Shown here piece by piece: positions 6,645 to 13,833 of a stretch of 13,961 bases of DNA; the stretch's first letter is position 1; every line of letters starts with the position of its first letter. Origin of the DNA: an uncultured Clostridium sp. (GTDB lineage: Bacteria > Bacillota > Clostridia > TANB77 > CAG-508); contig USCB01000035.1 of NCBI GenBank assembly GCA_900553125.1, positions 1 to 13,961 on the forward strand, in the 5' to 3' direction. The notes under the pieces are model-generated. The model saw only the letters and a program-made list of their open reading frames with translations. It was not told where the DNA came from and did no database searches. A program made the position numbers and the translations under genes.

Positions 6645-8954
6645 ATGCAAGAAATATTAAATGGATTAAATGATAAACAATATGAGTCAGTAATAAATAC
6701 AGAAGGACCACTACTAGTAATAGCGGGAGCAGGAAGTGGAAAAACAAAAGTATTAACACACAAAATAGCATACTTAATACAAGAAAAAAATGTACTACCA
6801 TGGAACATATTAGCAATAACATTCACTAACAAAGCAGCAAATGAAATGAAAGAAAGAATTACGGGATTAGTAGGAGAAACAGCAAAAGATATATGGATGG
6901 GAACATTTCATTCAATATGTGTAAGAATACTTAGGAAACATATAGAACAAATAGGATATGATAGTTCATTTATAATATTTGATACATCAGACCAAAAATC
7001 ACTAATAAAAAAATGTCTAAAAGAATTACAAATAGATGATAAACAATTTTCCGAAAAAAGCGTGCAAGCAGAAATTAGTAATGCAAAAAATGAAATGCTT
7101 GAACCAGAACAATATGCATTTAAAGCACATGGTGATTTTAGAAGAGAAAAAATAGCAACAGTATATGAATTATACCAAAAAAGATTAAAAGAAAATAATG
7201 CAATAGACTTTGATGATATAATAAATTTCACAATAAAAATATTCAATGAACAGCCTGAGATTGCTAACTATTATTCATCAAAATTTAGATATATATTAGT
7301 AGACGAATATCAAGACACAAATAAATCTCAATTTACACTTGTAAAAATGTTAGCAGAGGTACATCAAAATATAACAGTAGTTGGAGATAATGACCAAGGA
7401 ATATATTCATTCCGTGGAGCAGATATTTCAAATATTTTAAATTTTGAAAAAGACTTCAAAAACACAAAAATAATAAAATTAGAGCAAAATTACAGATGTA
7501 CAGGAAATATTTTAAAAGCAGCAAATGCAATAATAAAAAATAATGAAACAAAATATGAAAAGAAATTATGGACGCAAAATGACGAAGGAACTCTACCTAA
7601 AGTATATTCGGCAGATAATGAATATGATGAAGCATCTTTTATTGTAGACCAAATATCTAGGCTAAAAGAAAACTATAAATATTCAGATTTTGCAGTATTA
7701 TATAGAATGAATACACAATCAAGAGCAATAGAAGATATATTAAGAAGAGAGGCTATACCTTATAAGATGGTAGGAGGGTTAAAATTCTATGAAAGAAAAG
7801 AAATTAAAGACATAATTTCATATTTAAGATTAGCACAAAATCCATCAGATAATTTGAGTTTAATGAGGGTAATAAATGAGCCTAAGAGAGGCATTGGGAA
7901 AACTAGTTTAGACCAAGTAGAGCAGATGGCAAATCATCATGAAACATCAATGTATGAAATAATTAAAGATGCAAATTTATATGGATTAAATAGGGTATAT
8001 CTAAAATCTAGGGATTTTATAGATTTAATAGAAGATGCAAGAAATAAAAAAGATACAATGAGTGTATCAGAATTTATACAATATATGCTAAAAAAATCTG
8101 GTTATATTAAGGCATTAGAAGATGAAAAAACAATAGAGGCAGAAAATAGAATAGAAAACCTAGAAGAATTTTTAACAGTTGCAATAGAATTTGAAAAAGA
8201 AGAGGCTGAAAATACATTACAAGATTTCTTAGAAGGAATGACACTTTCATCAGACATAGACAATGTAGAAGAAACAGAAGATTCTGTAACACTTATGACA
8301 TTACATAGTGCGAAAGGTTTGGAATTCCCAGTTGTATTTTTAGTTGGAATGGAAGAGGGAATATTCCCAGGCTATAGAGCAATTGGAGAACCAGAGGCAA
8401 TTGAAGAAGAAAGGCGTTTGTGCTATGTTGGAGTAACAAGAGCTAGAGAAAAGTTATTTTTAACATGTAGCAAAATGCGTACAGTTTTTGGCTCTACTAG
8501 CTGTAATTTACCATCAAGATTTTTAGAAGAGATTCCGCAAGAATTACTGGATGGATATGAAGATTCATTTGGTACAGGATTGAAAAAATCAAAAGAAGAA
8601 AGAGAATATGCGTGGACATACGGAAACAATAAAGATGCAGGTGAAATTAAAACTTATAATATTAGTGACACAGTAGGCAAAACTGTTGCTGCAGCAAGTT
8701 CGGTATTTGGAAAAGCATCAAATTTTGGTAGGTCAGCAGAAAGTTTCTTAAATGGATTAGGAAAATCACAAAATACTGGAAATGTAGATTTGTCAAAATA
8801 CACAATAGGAGTAAAAGTATTCCACAAAAAATTCGGAGAGGGAATTATTACAAAAACAGAACCAGAAGGTGAAGACTTAAAAGTTGATATAAATTTTGAA
8901 AAAGTAGGACACAAGAGGCTTATGGCTAAATTTGCAAAACTTGAAATTATATAA
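6645..8954 (+). CDS. pcrA: ATP-dependent 3'-5' DNA helicase PcrA (UvrD/Rep family, SF1A)
   Basis: PcrA unwinds DNA in nucleotide excision repair, removes RecA from DNA, helps at stalled forks and rolling-circle replication, and couples with RNA polymerase through its C-terminal Tudor-like domain. The ATG at 6645 follows AAGGAG. Helicase motifs appear in order: Q-motif LNDKQYESV, Walker A AGAGSGKT (residues 27-34), ITFTNKAANEM (Ia), MGTFHS, DEYQD (220-224, motif II), VGDNDQGIYSFRGAD (III), EQNYRC (IV), TLMTLHSAKGLEFPVVF (V) and YVGVTRAREKL (VI). The extreme C-terminus has VKVFHKKFGEGII and KVDINFEKVGHKRL, the RNA-polymerase-binding Tudor-like fold. The length of 769 residues is normal for PcrA. 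Codon use matches the neighbouring genes. It appears to be transcribed alone from its own promoter. No terminator is obvious in the 8955-9039 gap. Confidence 0.96.
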   Translation: MQEILNGLNDKQYESVINTEGPLLVIAGAGSGKTKVLTHKIAYLIQEKNVLPWNILAITFTNKAANEMKERITGLVGETAKDIWMGTFHSICVRILRKHIEQIGYDSSFIIFDTSDQKSLIKKCLKELQIDDKQFSEKSVQAEISNAKNEMLEPEQYAFKAHGDFRREKIATVYELYQKRLKENNAIDFDDIINFTIKIFNEQPEIANYYSSKFRYILVDEYQDTNKSQFTLVKMLAEVHQNITVVGDNDQGIYSFRGADISNILNFEKDFKNTKIIKLEQNYRCTGNILKAANAIIKNNETKYEKKLWTQNDEGTLPKVYSADNEYDEASFIVDQISRLKENYKYSDFAVLYRMNTQSRAIEDILRREAIPYKMVGGLKFYERKEIKDIISYLRLAQNPSDNLSLMRVINEPKRGIGKTSLDQVEQMANHHETSMYEIIKDANLYGLNRVYLKSRDFIDLIEDARNKKDTMSVSEFIQYMLKKSGYIKALEDEKTIEAENRIENLEEFLTVAIEFEKEEAENTLQDFLEGMTLSSDIDNVEETEDSVTLMTLHSAKGLEFPVVFLVGMEEGIFPGYRAIGEPEAIEEERRLCYVGVTRAREKLFLTCSKMRTVFGSTSCNLPSRFLEEIPQELLDGYEDSFGTGLKKSKEEREYAWTYGNNKDAGEIKTYNISDTVGKTVAAASSVFGKASNFGRSAESFLNGLGKSQNTGNVDLSKYTIGVKVFHKKFGEGIITKTEPEGEDLKVDINFEKVGHKRLMAKFAKLEII

Positions 8955-9039
8955 ATAATATGAATGCAAATTATGCATAAAATAAGAGAAATCAAAAAAA
9001 AACTAAAGAAAATAAAAGATAAGTAATAGAAATTCTAAA

Positions 9040-9068
9040 TTGAAAAAAAAATAAATATGGTATAAAAT
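9040..9068 (+). promoter_or_regulatory. Likely sigma-A promoter of the M23 peptidase gene
   Basis: TTGAAA (9040-9045) and TAAAAT (9063-9068) are 17 bp apart and 36 bp before the chosen ATG. The 150-bp gap after pcrA otherwise holds only A-rich sequence. Confidence 0.55.
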
Positions 9069-9103
9069 GTAAAAAAATTATGAGTATTAGGAGAGATTTT
9101 AGA

Positions 9104-10138
9104 ATGAAAAACATACTTATCAAAATAAGGACTTCATTGAAATTCTTTATATTAGTAAGTATAGCTACTTTTCTTATAGTAAGTGCAGTAATCATATTAT
9201 ATAAACCAATATATAGTGTAACATTAGATGGAGAAATTATAGGTTATTGTGCACAAAAAAGTAAATTACAAGCAAAAATAGATAAATATATAGAAAACGG
9301 AAATGATGAAGAAAATAATGTAGCATTTGTAGAACTAGATAATATGCCAACATATAAACTATGTTTACTAAAAAGAGGAATAACAACAAATGATGAAGAA
9401 ATATATCAAAAAATAGCCGAAAAAGGAACAACATACTATAAATATTATGCAATTTTGAAAGATAATGATGAAAAGCTATGTGTATCAGACTTTTCAACAG
9501 CAGAAAATGTTATTCAAGGGTTAAAAGATAAAGATAGTGGAAACATAGATAATATTCAAATAGTAGAAAAATATGATACAGAATTAGCAGAATTTGTACA
9601 ATCCGAACAAGCAATAGCAAGTTTATATGAAGAGAAAAAAGTTGAAATACCTATAACAAAAAATAAAATATCAAGAAAAATAGCATCAAAATCAAAAGCA
9701 AGTGGTAATGCAGCAGGGTTTTCAACATCAGCAAACTTATCCAGAACATCAGCAGCTTTAGGTATAGCCTTAATAAAACCAATTACAGGAACAATAACAT
9801 CAAGATTTGGTTCAGTAAGCAGTATTAGGTCTGGTGCTCATACAGGACTTGATATCAGCTCGCCAACAGGAACACCTGTAAAAGCTGCTGCATCTGGAAC
9901 TGTAATATGGGCAGGATATAAAGGCTCTCTTGGAAATTTAGTTGTTGTTTCACACTCAAATGGGGTTCAGACTTACTATGGACATTGCAGTAAGATTTAT
10001 GTTTCAAGTGGACAAAGTGTTTCACAAGGTCAAACAATTTCAGCAGTTGGCTCAACAGGTAATTCAACAGGACCACATTTACATTTTGAGATTAGAGTAA
10101 ATGGTGTAGCATATAATCCACAAAATTATGTATATTAA
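9104..10138 (+). CDS. Membrane-anchored M23 (LytM-type) peptidoglycan endopeptidase
   Basis: M23 zinc peptidases cut the peptide cross-bridges of peptidoglycan during growth, division or sporulation. The start chosen is the ATG at 9104, about nine bases after AGGAGAG; an in-frame ATG at 9080 has no ribosome binding site. The 344-residue product has one N-terminal hydrophobic segment (about residues 13-33), and an extracellular region of about 150 residues that begins with a short repeat-like strand (YSVTLDGEIIGYC) often seen in clostridial cell-wall enzymes. A Ser/Ala/Lys linker (about 190-220) precedes the catalytic domain (about 225-344). HTGLDISSP supplies zinc ligands His246 and Asp250, YYGHCS supplies His294, and GPHLHFEIR supplies His325 and His327. 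All catalytic residues are present, so activity is expected. It has its own promoter and terminator. A sporulation role is possible but not shown by the sequence. Confidence 0.9.
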   Translation: MKNILIKIRTSLKFFILVSIATFLIVSAVIILYKPIYSVTLDGEIIGYCAQKSKLQAKIDKYIENGNDEENNVAFVELDNMPTYKLCLLKRGITTNDEEIYQKIAEKGTTYYKYYAILKDNDEKLCVSDFSTAENVIQGLKDKDSGNIDNIQIVEKYDTELAEFVQSEQAIASLYEEKKVEIPITKNKISRKIASKSKASGNAAGFSTSANLSRTSAALGIALIKPITGTITSRFGSVSSIRSGAHTGLDISSPTGTPVKAAASGTVIWAGYKGSLGNLVVVSHSNGVQTYYGHCSKIYVSSGQSVSQGQTISAVGSTGNSTGPHLHFEIRVNGVAYNPQNYVY

Positions 10139-10140
10139 TG

Positions 10141-10165
10141 GGAAGGGGAAAATCCCTTCCTTTTT
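10141..10165 (+). terminator. Rho-independent terminator of the M23 peptidase gene
   Basis: GGAAGGG (10141-10147) pairs with CCCTTCC (10154-10160) and is followed by TTTTT. It starts three bases after the stop codon. Confidence 0.85.
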
Positions 10166-10196
10166 GGTTTCTTCAGGTGGAGGAAAAACAAACTAC

Positions 10197-10225
10197 TTGA
10201 CATAAAGTGGAAAATATAGTAAAAT
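10197..10225 (+). promoter_or_regulatory. Sigma-A promoter of the 10.3-kb cassette gene
   Basis: TTGACA (10197-10202) and TAAAAT (10220-10225) are separated by 17 bp and lie 43 bp before the ATG at 10268. An overlapping TATAGT (10215-10220) has a spacer that is too short. Confidence 0.65.
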
Positions 10226-10267
10226 AAATTTGGACATGTTAATTAGCAAATGCAAAGGAGGAATAGT

Positions 10268-10576
10268 ATGAATATCCTTACAGATGACCCAAAAATGTTT
10301 CTTAATGGTTTGAATAGAAAAAAAACAAAATTTTGCTGTCAGGAGGTAAATATGAAAGATATACCTCGGAGAGTAAGATTTAAAGTGGCAAATCCTGTTA
10401 TTCTTGAAATTGCAAAAAAAGAGGGAATAACGGGACGACTTGAAACAAGGATAAAATTGCATGAGGAGGATACCTTATATCTGGCATTATACAAGGAATC
10501 CTGCTTGAAAATCTTTATGTTTCAGGTAGTCGATAGAAAGGAAAGTAAGGAGGGAAAAATCGTAGGCATCTGGTGA
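10268..10576 (+). CDS. Unrecognised 102-residue protein in a stand-alone cassette
   Basis: I do not recognise this family. The ATG at 10268 is preceded by a perfect AAAGGAGG (10254-10261). A second in-frame ATG at 10352, also behind AGGAGG, would give a 74-residue form starting MKDIPRRVRFKVANPVILEI. That second methionine begins what looks like the compact folded part: alternating strands and helices (RVRFKV, ILEIAKKEG, TRIKLHEEDTLYLALY, LKIFMFQVVD) with no membrane segment or signal peptide. The first 28 residues include KFCCQE and may be a leader or regulatory extension. Codons such as cgg, ggg, ctg and cag are noticeably more GC-rich than in neighbouring genes, suggesting recent transfer. 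It has its own promoter and a strong terminator, and lies between conserved genes next to IS-like remnants. It could be cargo or a control gene of an excised element (inference). Confidence 0.65.
   Translation: MNILTDDPKMFLNGLNRKKTKFCCQEVNMKDIPRRVRFKVANPVILEIAKKEGITGRLETRIKLHEEDTLYLALYKESCLKIFMFQVVDRKESKEGKIVGIW
10341..10346 (+). promoter_or_regulatory. Internal Shine-Dalgarno site giving a second in-frame start
   Basis: AGGAGG lies five bases before the ATG at 10352, inside the 102-residue gene and in the same frame. Its match to the anti-Shine-Dalgarno sequence is as good as that of the upstream site, so the 74-residue product may be the main or an additional translation product. Confidence 0.55.
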
Positions 10577-10581
10577 TTATC

Positions 10582-10631
10582 GCACCTTTACATACTTATT
10601 TATTGAGTATGCAAAGGTGCTTTTCTTTTTT
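10582..10631 (+). terminator. Rho-independent terminator of the cassette gene
   Basis: GCACCTTT (10582-10589) pairs with AAAGGTGC (10613-10620), and CATACT pairs with AGTATG inside it after a single mismatch. A T-rich tail follows (10621-10631). Confidence 0.85.
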
Positions 10632-10635
10632 CCCT

Positions 10636-10679
10636 TTTGGTGACGGAGAATATTGGGGAAGTTCCATTTGGTGACGGAG
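10636..10679. repeat. Pair of direct repeats containing GGTGACGGAG
   Basis: TTTGGTGACGGAG occurs at 10636-10648 and again at 10667-10679, 31 bp apart (three helical turns). Similarity continues weakly downstream of each copy (ATTTGGGA-like). The repeats are G-rich against AT-rich surroundings and lie immediately after the cassette terminator. They could be a binding site or a leftover from an integrated element; no protein is linked to them. Confidence 0.6.
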
Positions 10680-10726
10680 GATTTTTGGGAATTTTAAAAA
10701 TAATGTCAAGTAAGTATTTAAATTAG

Positions 10727-10961
10727 GTGTTTATTCCTAAAATAAACTCAAAATTTGCATATGAAATAAATCCTGAGAAAAATGATATGATAAAAAATTG
10801 TTATATTACTGAGGAGCTTAATATTATAATATCGGAACAATACACTAGAAAAACAGATAATGCCTCATCAATAAACAACTAAAACAAAAGCAGAAATAAA
10901 TCGTTCTAAAGCTCATATTCCTGCTCCAAATCATCCATGGAAAAATTACAAAAAGAACTAG
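10727..10961 (+). pseudogene. Frame-broken gene remnant, possibly the tail of a transposase
   Basis: From a GTG at 10727 (directly after a stop) one frame runs 51 codons to 10882 (VFIPKINSKFAYEINPEK and onward to ASSINN). A second frame overlapping it at 10875 continues to a stop at 10959-10961 and reads KAEINRSKAHIPAPNHPWKN. The HIP-A/P-x-x-HPW tail resembles the conserved C-terminal end of some DDE transposases (ISNCY/IS1202-like), which I state from memory and with low certainty. A terminator whose stem includes the stop codon follows directly, as expected at a genuine gene end. No ribosome binding site precedes the GTG. It is best read as the decayed 3' end of one gene with a frameshift near 10875-10882. 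The transposase assignment is tentative. Confidence 0.4.
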
Positions 10962-10982
10962 TTTGTATGCTAGTTCTTTTTT
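10950..10982 (+). terminator. Rho-independent terminator after the gene remnant
   Basis: AAAAAGAACTAG (10950-10961) pairs perfectly with CTAGTTCTTTTT (10970-10981) around an 8-nt loop, giving a 12-bp stem that ends in a T tract. Confidence 0.85.
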
Positions 10983-10984
10983 AA

Positions 10985-11033
10985 GACATTTTTATTTACG
11001 AACGAATAAAAAAATTGAGACATTTTCATTTAC
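10985..11033. repeat. Pair of 15-bp direct repeats, possible IS end
   Basis: GACATTTTTATTTAC (10985-10999) and GACATTTTCATTTAC (11019-11033) differ at one base and are 34 bp apart. They lie just beyond the decayed transposase-like tail. Some IS elements carry such tandem transposase-binding motifs inside their termini, so this may be the right end of the same element. No inverted partner is found upstream in the window. Confidence 0.55.
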
Positions 11034-11089
11034 AAGTCACAAATTACAATAAAATATTTTAATATACTATACAAAAATAAATAAAAATA

Positions 11090-11098
11090 TGTTATACT
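11090..11098 (+). promoter_or_regulatory. Extended -10 promoter of rlmB
   Basis: TGTTATACT is an extended -10 element (TGnTATACT). Only a poor -35 match (TATACA at 11068-11073) lies upstream. Transcription would start near 11105, about 32 nt before the TTG start codon, which supports that start rather than the internal ATG at 11269. Confidence 0.6.
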
Positions 11099-11136
11099 AG
11101 ATATGTCAAAATAAAAAAAGAAGGTAGGGATATAGT

Positions 11137-12045
11137 TTGAGAACCAAAAATAGAAGAAATCAAGAAGAAAGAAGAAATGATACCAGACGAAAAAGTACAA
11201 GAAGAGAAAATAACAGAGGACTAGTAGATAGAAGAGGTTTACTAGAAAGAAGAGCACAAGAAAGAAGAATGGAAGATAAAGAAAACAAAATAATGCAAGA
11301 CCTAGACAGAATTTTTGAAGACCAAATAGAAGGAAGAAATGCAGTGCTTGAACTATTAGAAAGCGATAAAGACATAAACAAAATATATATAACAAGAGGA
11401 GAGCTAAAAGGCTCAATAAACAAAATAATTGCAATGGCAAGTGAAAAAAAAGTTATAATAGTTCAAAAAGATAAAAAACAAATGGACATGATGGCTCAAA
11501 CAGAAAACTATCAAGGAGTAATAGCAGTAGTACCACCATATGAATATGCAGAAATAGATGAAATATTAGAAGTTGCTAAAGAAAGAAATGAAGACCCATT
11601 TATATTAATTTTAGATGGCATAGAAGATACACATAATTTAGGTGCGATAATTAGAACAGCAGAAACAGCTGGAGTTCATGGAATAATAATACCTAAAAGA
11701 AGAGCAGCACAAGTAAATAGTACAGTAAGTAAGGTAGCGTGTGGAGCCTTAGAATATATGAAAGTAGCAAGAGTAAACAACATCTCAGATACAATACTAA
11801 AGTTAAAAGATAAAGGAATATGGATTTGTGGAACAGCCATAGATTCAAGTAAATATTATTATGACCAAAATCTAACTGGACCACTTGCTATTGTAATTGG
11901 AAACGAAGGTAAAGGAATAAGTGATTTAGTAAAAAGAAACTGTGATTTTTTAGTAAAAATACCAATGAAAGGAAAAGTAACATCACTAAATGCGTCTGTA
12001 TCAACAGGAATAATTGTATACGAGGCAGTAAAACAAAGAATATAA
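11137..12045 (+). CDS. rlmB: 23S rRNA (guanosine-2'-O-)-methyltransferase RlmB family (SpoU/TrmH), with Arg-rich N-terminal extension
   Basis: SpoU-class enzymes 2'-O-methylate ribose in rRNA or tRNA using S-adenosylmethionine bound in a C-terminal trefoil knot. The three motifs are present: LDGIEDTHNLGAIIRTAE (159-176, with Asn167 and Arg173), IVIGNEGKGIS (252-262), and IPMKGKVTSLNASVSTGI (275-292). An N-terminal substrate-binding domain (about 62-140) begins EGRNAVLELL, as in RlmB. The TTG start at 11137 has AAGGT upstream and is placed correctly after the promoter. It adds about 45 residues (16 Arg in the first 44) with RR pairs at residues 6-7, 12-13, 17-18, 22-23, 32-33, 38-39 and 43-44. 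That extension is probably a disordered RNA-binding tail. An internal ATG at 11269 would remove it but lacks a good ribosome binding site. A 15-bp gap separates it from the next gene. The RlmB substrate is assumed from the family; other SpoU paralogues exist. Confidence 0.87.
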   Translation: MRTKNRRNQEERRNDTRRKSTRRENNRGLVDRRGLLERRAQERRMEDKENKIMQDLDRIFEDQIEGRNAVLELLESDKDINKIYITRGELKGSINKIIAMASEKKVIIVQKDKKQMDMMAQTENYQGVIAVVPPYEYAEIDEILEVAKERNEDPFILILDGIEDTHNLGAIIRTAETAGVHGIIIPKRRAAQVNSTVSKVACGALEYMKVARVNNISDTILKLKDKGIWICGTAIDSSKYYYDQNLTGPLAIVIGNEGKGISDLVKRNCDFLVKIPMKGKVTSLNASVSTGIIVYEAVKQRI

Positions 12046-12060
12046 ATAAGGAGTATGAAA

Positions 12061-13833
12061 ATGCAAGATAGTAAAGTTAAAATAATAATAATAATTTTAG
12101 TTGCTCTTATGATTTTAACAATACTTGTTGGAACAATATTATATTTTACAACAGATATGTTGAAATCGAGTGAAACACTATTTAAAAAATATATTGCACA
12201 AAATGTACAAGACATATTTGAAATGGTTGACATATCTGACGAAACTAAAACAATAGATTTTTTAAGAAAAAACGACTATGCAGAAGAAATGGCTATGAGT
12301 TTAAAATATTTGGAGCAACAAAATGATGAAGAAGAAACATATGAAATAAATGAAAAAGGAGTAATAAAAAATTCTAAGAATTCATCATATAGAAATATAG
12401 AAACAACATATGGAAATAATACTATTATGTCAGTTGATTTATTAAAACAAGACAATATGTTAGGCTTACGTTTGGCTAATTTAGTTCAGCAATTTGTAAG
12501 TGTACAAAATGCAACTGTTTCATATTTTGTATCATCATTAGGAAAAAATGGTGAAAATTTTGGTGAAAAATTAAGCGGTGTAGATATATCAGGAGTAGTA
12601 GAATTTTCAGAAGAAGAAAAACAAAAACTTATAGAAGATTATGCAAATACAATTTTTTTAGACATAGATAAAAGTAGTTTTACATCAAAATCAGGTGCAC
12701 TTATAACATTAAACAATAAACAAAGTGTAACAACAAATGCATATACACTCACACTAACAAAAAACGAAATAGATAAGGTATATAAAAGAATACTAAATCA
12801 AGCAATAAATGATGAAATTATATTATCAAAATTCGATAATATAGATGAAAAAATAAAAGAGGCAGGATTTGTAGAAAAAGAAGGACAAAGCCTAAAAGAA
12901 ATTTATAAATCAAAATTGCAAAAAACTTTAGATGGATTAGAATACCAAGGTGAGGATAACAGAAAAATAACCTTTACAGTATATGAACAACAAGGAAAAA
13001 CTGTAAGAGTAGCAGTAAAAACAGAAACAATGGAACTCCTAATAGATGTAGATGATGCAGATGTAAAAACAATTAGCTTTAAATATACAACATTACAAAA
13101 CCAATCAGAAAAAACTATTTTATGCACAGCAGGTAAAAAAATAAATGACCAAGAAAATATAAGAACATTTACATATGATGATTCTGTGCAAACATTAGAA
13201 GTAAATACAAATATCTCAACTCAAGATAATGCAATATCAATAGTGGCAGATGCAAATTATAAAAATGATAAAATTACAAATTTAAGTCTTGAGTCAAAAG
13301 GAAAAATAAACTTATCTTCAACTGAAGAAATACCTGTAAATTTCAACGAAAAAAATAACATAATATTAAACAATTACGAAGGAGATAGAGTATATTCTAT
13401 TATTGAAAGTTTAAGTAAAAGAGCTGTTACAAGTTTAGAAAAAACACAATCAATAATTAATACTAAATTACTAAATAATATACTAGTAAAAATTGATGAA
13501 AAAGAGCAAGAAAAAATTCAAAAAGAACAAGAAGACAGTGATTCTGAAAAACAAAAATTTAATAATAAATTTATTTTATATGAAGGCGAAGAATTGGAAG
13601 AACAATATATACAAAAACTACTAAAAACAGCAGGTCAAAATATGACAGATTATAAAGTAATTAGCGGTTCTCAGCTAAAAATATTTATAAAAGAAGGAGT
13701 AAAAAACGAGGAAAAAGCAAATCAAATATTAAAAGCTATATCACAAAGTAATGAAAAATATGATGTAAAACTAAATTATAATGCAGATGGATATGTAGAA
13801 TCTATTGATATAACAGTTAGTCAAAAGAAATAA
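12061..13833 (+). CDS. Unrecognised membrane-anchored extracytoplasmic protein of 590 residues
   Basis: Two in-frame ATGs follow AAGGAG. The one at 12061 has correct spacing (7 bases), whereas the one at 12055 is only one base away, so 12061 is preferred. A single hydrophobic segment at about residues 8-29 (VKIIIIILVALMILTILVGT) serves as signal anchor. The remainder is a long hydrophilic region, probably outside the cell, rich in Lys, Asp, Glu and Asn, with alternating strand patterns (KITFTVYEQQGKTVRVAVKTE, MELLIDVDD, TISFKYTTL) and helical stretches. It resembles DUF6583-like clostridial proteins in layout (anchor, FFKY-like motif LFKKYIAQ, beta-rich repeats), but I cannot confirm the family. 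Near the C-terminus is a Lys/Glu/Gln-rich coiled-coil-like stretch (about 480-500). It follows rlmB by 15 bp and is probably co-transcribed. There are no cysteine, lipobox or catalytic motifs. Function unknown. Confidence 0.75.
   Translation: MQDSKVKIIIIILVALMILTILVGTILYFTTDMLKSSETLFKKYIAQNVQDIFEMVDISDETKTIDFLRKNDYAEEMAMSLKYLEQQNDEEETYEINEKGVIKNSKNSSYRNIETTYGNNTIMSVDLLKQDNMLGLRLANLVQQFVSVQNATVSYFVSSLGKNGENFGEKLSGVDISGVVEFSEEEKQKLIEDYANTIFLDIDKSSFTSKSGALITLNNKQSVTTNAYTLTLTKNEIDKVYKRILNQAINDEIILSKFDNIDEKIKEAGFVEKEGQSLKEIYKSKLQKTLDGLEYQGEDNRKITFTVYEQQGKTVRVAVKTETMELLIDVDDADVKTISFKYTTLQNQSEKTILCTAGKKINDQENIRTFTYDDSVQTLEVNTNISTQDNAISIVADANYKNDKITNLSLESKGKINLSSTEEIPVNFNEKNNIILNNYEGDRVYSIIESLSKRAVTSLEKTQSIINTKLLNNILVKIDEKEQEKIQKEQEDSDSEKQKFNNKFILYEGEELEEQYIQKLLKTAGQNMTDYKVISGSQLKIFIKEGVKNEEKANQILKAISQSNEKYDVKLNYNADGYVESIDITVSQKK

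Noticed and set aside
6598..6660. Mini-ORF of 20 codons (MKSKRTSPNGAKRRKR...) in the pcrA leader
   Set aside because: It has no ribosome binding site and its end overlaps the pcrA RBS and start; probably chance in the leader.
6908..7246. Long antisense open frames inside pcrA and other genes (for example here and at 8654-8995, 11030-11440)
   Set aside because: They mirror real genes on the other strand, have no ribosome binding sites and encode implausible Phe/Leu/Ser-rich products.
8978..9025. Very short Lys-rich frame (MHKIREIKKKLKKIKDK) after pcrA
   Set aside because: Only about 17 codons, no ribosome binding site, A-rich sequence gives such frames by chance.
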